From Bactrocera neohumeralis (taxonomy: Eukaryota > Arthropoda > Insecta > Diptera > Tephritidae): a stretch of DNA of 64,000 bases. The DNA lies in assembly GCF_024586455.1 (NCBI RefSeq), contig NW_026089623.1, positions 15,318,236 through 15,382,235 of the forward strand, given 5' to 3'. A program made the position numbers and the translations under genes. Shown here one piece after another: positions 58,221 to 64,000 of this stretch. The notes beneath the pieces were generated by a model that saw only the letters and a program-made list of their open reading frames with translations, did not search any database and was not told the DNA's origin. Each line of letters starts with the position of its first letter. Position 1 is the first letter of the stretch.

Positions 58221-59173
58221 TTCCGTTCGATACCAAGCGAGGTTTCAGACAAGGCGATTCCTATCGTGCGACTTTTTCAACCTGCTTTTGGAGAAAATAG
58301 TTCGAGCCGCAGAACTAAATAGAGAAGGTACCATCTTCTATAAGAGTGTACAGCTGCTGGCGTATGCCCATGATATTGATATCATCGGCCTCAACACCCA
58401 CGCCGTTAGTTCTGCTTTCTCCAGACTGGACAAGGAAGCAAAAGAAATGGGTCTGGCAGTGAACGAGGGCAAGACGAAATATCTCTTGTCATCAAACAAA
58501 CAGTCGTCGCACTCGCGACTTGGCTCTCACGTCACTGTTGACAGTCATAACTTTGAAGTTGTAGATAATTTCGTCTATTTAGGAACCAGCATTAACACCA
58601 CCAACAATGTCAGCCTGGAAATCCAACGCAGGATTGCTCTTGCCAACAGGTGCTATTTCGGACTGAGTAGGCAATTGAAAAGTAAAGTCCTCTCTCGACG
58701 AAAAAAAGCTAAACTCGTATAAGTCGCTCATAATTCCCGTCCTGCTGTATGGTGCAGAGTCTTGGACGATGTCAACAACGGATGAGTCGACGTTGCGAGT
58801 TTTCGAGAGAAAAGTTCTGCGAAAGATTTATGGTTCTTTGCGCGTTAGCCACGGCGAATACCGCATTCGATGGAACGATGAGCTGTACAAGATATACGAC
58901 GACATCGACATAGTTAAGCGAATTAAAAGACAGCGGCTACGCTGGCTAGGTCAAAACATTCCAGCTCTGAAAGTATTCGACGCAGTACCCGCTGGGGGAA
59001 GCAGAGGAAGAGGAAGACCTCCACTCCGTTGGAAGGACCAAGTGGAGAAGAACCTGGCTTCGCTTGAAATATCCAATTGGCGCCACATAGCGAAAAGAAG
59101 AGACGACTGGCGCGCTGTTGTTAACTCGGCTATAATCGCGTAAGCGGTGTCTACGCCAGTTAAGAAGAAGAAA
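58221..59173 (+). mobile_element. RTE-type LINE, copy D (5'-truncated, clean target duplication)
   Basis: AGAATTCCTAC occurs at 58210-58220 and 59174-59184, an 11-bp duplication. The insert begins within the RT (TKRGFRQGDS, CDFFNLLLEKIVRAAELN, LLAYAHDIDIIGLN, where the usual ADD is AHD). It continues through the thumb and C-terminal domain (TTDESTLRVFERKVLRKI, RIRWNDELYKIYDD, GRGRPPLRWKDQ, DDWRAVVNSAIIA) to a tail of GAAGAAGAAA. This copy defines the true 3' end of the family. Confidence 0.9.
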
Positions 59174-59184
59174 AGAATTCCTAC

Positions 59185-59497
59185 ATAGACTTCGCATCAC
59201 ACAGAAGCAGAAAATATCAAGTAAGGAAGGGATAAGATCGGATGCAGCCGCACATTTTACACACATGCAAGAAAGTTAAATCTTCGGCTGAGTTGACCGG
59301 TTTTCAGCGTCCACATACCGCTCTAAAAAGTTAACTTTTGGTTAACAAACATGATATAAATGTTTAATTTATTTGCATCACTCACTTTTACTCTCAACAA
59401 AACAGAACATTTGATTTAATTTGTACTTTCCACATTATACCTACATACTTATGTACATATTAATTTGTAAGGGCTGGTATAAATAAGTAGTCGAGAC
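59185..59497. other. Integrase continuation and DINE-like start; no gene
   Basis: 59185-59218 probably continues the BEL integrase fragment. From 59219 the sequence CAAGTAAGGAAGGGATAAGA begins a DINE-like repeat that fades within about 60 bp. Nothing else was recognised. Confidence 0.45.
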
Positions 59498-60855
59498 TTA
59501 TTTGTTTCTTTTCTTTTGTATAATAGCACCTGACAATTTTTGTGCGCATATTAAGAACATGTGATATCTGATTGTATCAATATTGTTTTCATACCACCTT
59601 ATTAAGGAATTAACGGAATCAACTGCCTCCGAAAAACTCACTTTCTGTTGTTGCATATCTTCTTCGTTAACTGGTTCTTCAACTTCATTGTCAGACACTT
59701 CGCAACCTTTACCATCTTCCGTATTTTGGTCGTCGTTCCAAATTTTCGATGACCTCACTGCTGACGTCAACACCACCCATCTTGGACAATACCGATTGTA
59801 GTTCTCGAAGTGTATCATCGTGAGAACTATTTGATCTAATCAATGTAAGCAGTGGAATTTCGTCTTCGCTATCGTATTGATCATCGTCCCACCGTTCTAT
59901 ATTTCTCCAAGCTTTTATAAGCACAGCTTTTAGTAATTCATCACATGCTGATTTCAGCAGCAAGATGGCATCACGAATTGAATGTTCTTTCAAAATATTC
60001 TCAAACGGAACGTTTTCTTGTGCTACAATGTTCCATAACAGTTTAGCCCGGTATCCTAACTTGAGCAGTCTAATGGGATTTTGATCCATGGACTGCAAAA
60101 TAGCTGTCACGTTAGGTGATAAAAGCTTTGCCGCAATCTTTCCATAATCTGAGTGTAACTCGTCAATTGGCTTATGTGCTGTACAGTTGTCAATCAGCAA
60201 TAATGCCCTTCGTGGTGAATTATTTTCAGCAGAAAATTTGCGAAGACCTACGTAGAAAAAATGGAATTGAAGCAAAAACGCAATTTGCGCCAAAATCACT
60301 TTCTTCAAAACCGGAACAAATGCATATGAAATTAGCGGTTTTGAGGTTAAGAGAAATTTTTAAAAACGCTCAGCGGAAGAATAGTTCTGAATTCATCCAA
60401 GACTTTTGCTAATTAGCATATTCCATTGGGTTTTCAAACCTCTTGAAACAACGGAGATTTGCGGATTTACCAATTATCAATGGTTTTAACTTATGCGAAC
60501 CATCTGCGATCGTACACAACATAAATGTGATTTTATCCTTAGCTACTATTCGTCCAGGTGCCGTCTTTTCGTTTTCCGCGAAAATGTTTTATCGGGCAGA
60601 AAACGATAAAATAATCCAGATTCATCTGCGTTATATAGCTGCATGTCCGAAATTTCCATTTCATTAATTTTTGCCCGCAAATTTTGAATGAACGGTGTAA
60701 TTTTTTATTTGTTGCTTGAGAGGATTTCCCCACAAATTTTTAAGTGGCTAAACCGTATCGTTTCTTGAAATTTGCTAGCCATCCATCACTTGCATGAAAT
60801 TGATTTTTAGGGTGCAATTTGGCAAATTCGAGCCTGGCTGTTACATTAAAATTGT
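59498..60855 (-). pseudogene. Tigger/pogo-type transposase
   Basis: The gene reads right to left. Near 60790 ASDGWLANFKKRYG is the CENP-B/Tc5-type DNA-binding end. Near 60610 NADESGLFYRLLP is the first catalytic Asp. IGKSANLRCF follows, then in the open segment 59709-60308 RALLLIDNCTAH (second Asp), LLSPNVTAILQSMDQNPIRL (third Asp region) and KAWRNIERW. The acidic C-terminal tail is in 59498-59818. There are several frame changes. The terminal inverted repeats were not found. Confidence 0.85.
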
Positions 60856-60907
60856 GCCACTCATTGCACAATTACGCTGACTTTGGCTTAAGAACCTTTT
60901 ATACAAC

Positions 60908-61430
60908 TGTTTAAATGATCTAAGTCTCCCCCACTCTACCTGGATAAAACTGACGCACCCTAGCAAGACAGCTTAATACACCACAGCCGATGACACCATA
61001 ACGCAACACCAACTCAACTCACCACAGCTGTACATCAACCCACTCATCAAAAGGTATGGACAAAAAGGGAAGGGGCTCACAATTCGTTCGACATCTTTCG
61101 TCACCTGCAGTTCGCCCATCAACACATCAACATTCGCTATACACATATTCGCTTAAACACTGCGCCGGGTCGACACCTACGCTGCTCTACCGCGATTATA
61201 CATTGTGACTTCGATGTGCGGAAACGTGATCGCCAACAAAATCAAATCAGCTTCGGCAGTGCATTCTCGCCGCACGCTCGTTGACCTTTAATTTTATTAC
61301 AATTAAAAGTTATAACATTTTTGATATTAAAATTTATAAGTTCGTTAAAGTATATATCGTCAAAATAAAAACAAAATTTATTTTTATTTAAGAGTGTGTG
61401 TTCTATCTAAATTTTGTATCTCTTTATTCA
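60908..61430 (+). repeat. LTR of a BEL/Pao element (relative of 1242-1742)
   Basis: It begins TGTTTAAATGATCTAAG and ends CTTTATTCA. The body is diverged from the 1242 LTR but keeps GATGACACCATA, CACTGCGCCG and the same end. At 61431 it is followed by TGGTCCTTCGAGCC (primer-binding-like) and about 85 bp of leader, after which an RTE fragment starts. It is therefore the 5' end of an otherwise missing element. Confidence 0.75.
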
Positions 61431-61524
61431 TGGTCCTTCGAGCCATAGTGAGAGGCACTATGGATTAGTGAAACAATAAAAAAAAAACGAGATAAATTAA
61501 ACAAACAAAAACGAATTGTGTGCG

Positions 61525-61935
61525 ATTCCCTATCGTGCGACTTTTTCAACCTTCTTTTGGAGAAAATAGTTCGAGCTGCAGAACTAAATAGAGAAGGTAC
61601 CATCTTTTATAAGAGTGTACAACTCCTGGCGTATTTATTATATTGATAACATCGGCCTCAACACCCGCGCAGTTAGTTCTGCTTTCTCCAGGCTGGATAA
61701 GGAAGCAAAAGAAATGGGTCTGGCGGTGAACAAGGGCAAGACGAAATATCTCCTGTCATCAAACAAACAGTCGTCGCACTCGCGACTTGGCACTCACGTC
61801 ACAGTTGACAGTCATAACTTTGAAGTTGTAGATAATTTCAATTATCTTTGAACCAGCGTAAACACCACCAACAATGTCAGCCTAGAAATCTAACGCAGGA
61901 TAACTCTTGCCAACAGGTGCTACTTCTTTTGACAA
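61525..61935 (+). mobile_element. RTE-type LINE, copy E (internal fragment)
   Basis: Matches 58255-58655 closely (CTATCGTGCGACTTTTTCAA, GAAGGTACCATCTT, CAAACAGTCGTCGCACTCGC). The YADD-equivalent site is lost (GTATTTATTATATTGATAAC). Both ends are truncated, with no tail or target duplication seen. Confidence 0.85.
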
Positions 61936-63056
61936 GACAAGTATAAAATAAGTTTTTTTCTTCACTTCTTTATTTTATAAATTTTAGACGCCCGGGTTTT
62001 GTGGTCTTTATTTGCAGATTTATTACAAAGGGTGTAAGGTTCGATTTAAATCTGTTTCACACAGTATGCACAATGTACTTAAAGGTTTTATTAAATAACT
62101 AGTAGCGCAAACTACAATCAGTGACGAAAAAAGGCGGCGTTCGGGTTCAGTAGCTAATCAAAAACGAACAGCTGTGCAGTGGAGACCTTTTGTTAGGTGG
62201 TATCCAATGTGGTGTGTATTTACATGTGTGGATGGGGGATGCTATCGCGTGTGGGTTGTATTGATGTGGATTATACATAGGTGATGTCCAGGTAAGTGTG
62301 GTTAATCTATATTGTCAGTGATGTAGATTTTAATTTGGTGAATGGTGTGACCGGGGTTAGTGTTGCGTTTGTATGTTGTTTGTGGCAGACGACTGAGGCT
62401 CATTTAGTCATCCCGGCCCCTTAGGCGAATATTTCAGCTTAGAAGTCGTTGTGGTTGCTGAAGCGTGGCTACAAAGCTGTCGAAGCCTGAGGTGCGGAGC
62501 GAACGCGCCTTAGTAGCTGGCGACGTGCTGACATCCCATTCTGTGGCCGCCAGATACGGGATGATGATGGGTCTATTGTTCGACGGGATCGTGCCTCCCG
62601 AATTATTGGCGGCCATCGTACTGCGCAGCGGTTGCAGCCGGCAGTATGTTGACATATGTCGTGCGTGGTGGTTTGGTGCTGAAGGGTGTGATGAGGCCGC
62701 AAACATATTTGCCACAGATTGCCCGATGTACACTCTTATGTGTTGTGGGTAGACACCAGGCAATTAAGACAATGGCCGGGGCGACCTGCTGGCGTTGCTA
62801 AAGTGGCAACCCCTTAAAGATGGCGCAGTGTGGCAAGCGGTGGGGTTAACGACATATTGGACATCGAATGCGTTGCGGGTCTACTGCTAGTGTCGGTGTT
62901 GACGGCAATGCTCACGTTCCACTACGAGGAGCCGTTGGTGTGGTTCGGGCAGCTGCATCTGGGGCAGCCGCTTGGCGTGGCACATTGACATTCATTGTAT
63001 TAATCGACCATTTATGTTCTTTCGAAGTTTATTTTTAAATATTTATTAAATCCGGT
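61936..63056. other. Unassigned, GC-rich block; possible LTR of the next element
   Basis: 62380-62990 is distinctly GC-rich for this window. It lies just 3' (on the minus strand) of a BEL/Pao pol end, so it may be that element's LTR. No TG...CA boundaries, polypurine tract or second copy could be fixed here. The open frames in it overlap on both strands and look like by-products of composition. Confidence 0.35.
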
Positions 63057-64000
63057 TTATTTGAAAGTTTTATCGGTTTTCGTTTCGTTGTTATCGGTGG
63101 GCGGTAAAAAGCACAGTTTTACTAGCGAACTTGTTAGCTTTGCTGATTGCGTACGAAGATCGGCTTCACGAATATGACCGTCGGAGCCTTGGTAAAGCTT
63201 CCCTATGCGGCCAAGTCGCCATTCGGTAGGGGGAGACAATCGTCATGAATCAGAACACAATCTCTAATTTTTCCTTCCTTCCCATCTATTTAATGCGAAT
63301 AGCGACTCCACGCCTGGCACAGGTGTGGCCAGAATGGGTGCTTCTTTTAGAAAATGCCCTGAAGTTAGGGCTGTGATATCGGAGAAATCTTGCGAGAGTG
63401 CCTTGAGTGTCCGTGAGGTGAGAACAGCTTCCATTTTAGTTAATAATGACGTGAATTCTTTATAATAGCTTGTTGAAATGAGATTTTAAGTTCTTTACAT
63501 CTGGTTTCCTAAAACCACCCATATGAAGAGCGCTTGGGGATATAAATTGCCAATTGATACCTTGTGAGGCGTACTTTTGTACGATGTCAGAGAACACTTG
63601 TTTTAAGAAATCCACAAATTGTTTTTCTGTGGCTCGTTGGACTCTTATGAATGTTTTCCCATTATCGCTCATGAAATTGCGCTCGCTAAATTGCAGCGTT
63701 CAGGTGGAAGTGCTGCGGTAATCTGCGTTCGCATTTCCTGCTTGTGCATTGTGCAAATCTTGCACAGGAAGATTCACTTCTAAATTTGGGGCTTAAGGCG
63801 AGGACTGTAATAGCTTCGCGTACCATATGTTGCATGAGGCGATGTTCGGCGTGCTGCATTAATATGTGGATGTAATTCAAGAATAATGTGGCAAATGGAG
63901 ACTTCTCAGGTATTATTATAGGGTGGCCGAAGTAACGTGTTGGGTTGATGCGATAAGAGCGACCTTTGAATTTTGTAAGTCTTGGTGCGTCAAGGTATCG
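63057..64000 (-). pseudogene. BEL/Pao pol C-terminus (integrase), runs off the window
   Basis: The gene reads right to left and continues past 64000. 63686-63990 resembles the integrase zinc-binding region (HILMQHAEHRLMQHMVREA, then spaced Cys). 63460-63672 has DNGKTFIRVQRATEKQFVDF and WQFISPSALHMGGFR, the second Asp and following block. 63057-63239 has LSPPTEWRLGRIGKLYQGSD and LVKLCFLP, the conserved C-terminal tail. Frame changes separate these, and the stretch with the first catalytic Asp is missing. It belongs to a different BEL/Pao lineage from the 1242 element, judging by sequence. Confidence 0.8.

Noticed and set aside
62434..62763. Overlapping ORFs of 95-109 codons on both strands as small genes
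   Set aside because: They overlap in opposite directions in GC-rich DNA, where long chance frames are expected, and show no recognisable domain.

Overview
This window looks like AT-rich, repeat-dense intergenic DNA from a higher dipteran, most plausibly a tephritid fruit fly. That is an inference from three things: a protein that appears nearly identical to Drosophila Pka-C1, DINE-1/mini-me-like repeats with GTCY-type microsatellites, and an abundant RTE-type LINE of the kind often annotated in tephritid genomes as 'craniofacial development protein 2-like'. Only one gene is intact: the single-exon coding region of the cAMP-dependent protein kinase catalytic subunit (15446-16507, + strand). 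A second, weaker host signal is a possible 277-bp internal exon on the minus strand (13140-13416).

Everything else recognisable is mobile DNA, mostly broken and often nested. At 1-9.6 kb a degenerate BEL/Pao LTR retrotransposon has its leader interrupted by a deleted mariner and its gag interrupted by a piggyBac-type TTAA element, which itself carries a hAT element with a clean 8-bp target duplication. At 9.6-15 kb lie a TIR element of unknown family, an internally deleted RTE LINE, the possible host exon and a Tc1-like remnant. At 15.2-17.5 kb are the kinase gene and a small TIR element just downstream.

At 17.5-22.7 kb a Tc1-like element is arranged as a large inverted repeat. It contains a 3.57-kb element with 6-bp target duplications, repeated subterminal motifs and a DDE-like protein family that I cannot place in a superfamily. 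At 24-33.5 kb are DINE-1-like repeats, three mariner-type remnants, a second deleted RTE copy, a Helitron helicase fragment holding a perfect 60-bp palindrome, and the larger copy of the unknown TIR family.

At 36.8-44.5 kb a nearly full-length I-clade LINE (37232-42704, 12-bp target duplication) sits in a DINE-like repeat whose paralogue is at 32.2-33.2 kb. At 45-53 kb are an inverted/tandem repeat element, a LINE with RNase H, the longest RTE copy and another DINE-like element. At 53.4-56.5 kb is a 3.0-kb element with 8-bp target duplications and an intron-containing gene. At 57-64 kb are mariner, BEL integrase, RTE, Tigger/pogo and BEL/Pao fragments.

The mobile genes do not form a pathway. 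Their value is as a record of successive insertions, several with visible target duplications and paralogous empty sites in the same window. All family calls are by eye from translated motifs; no database search was run.
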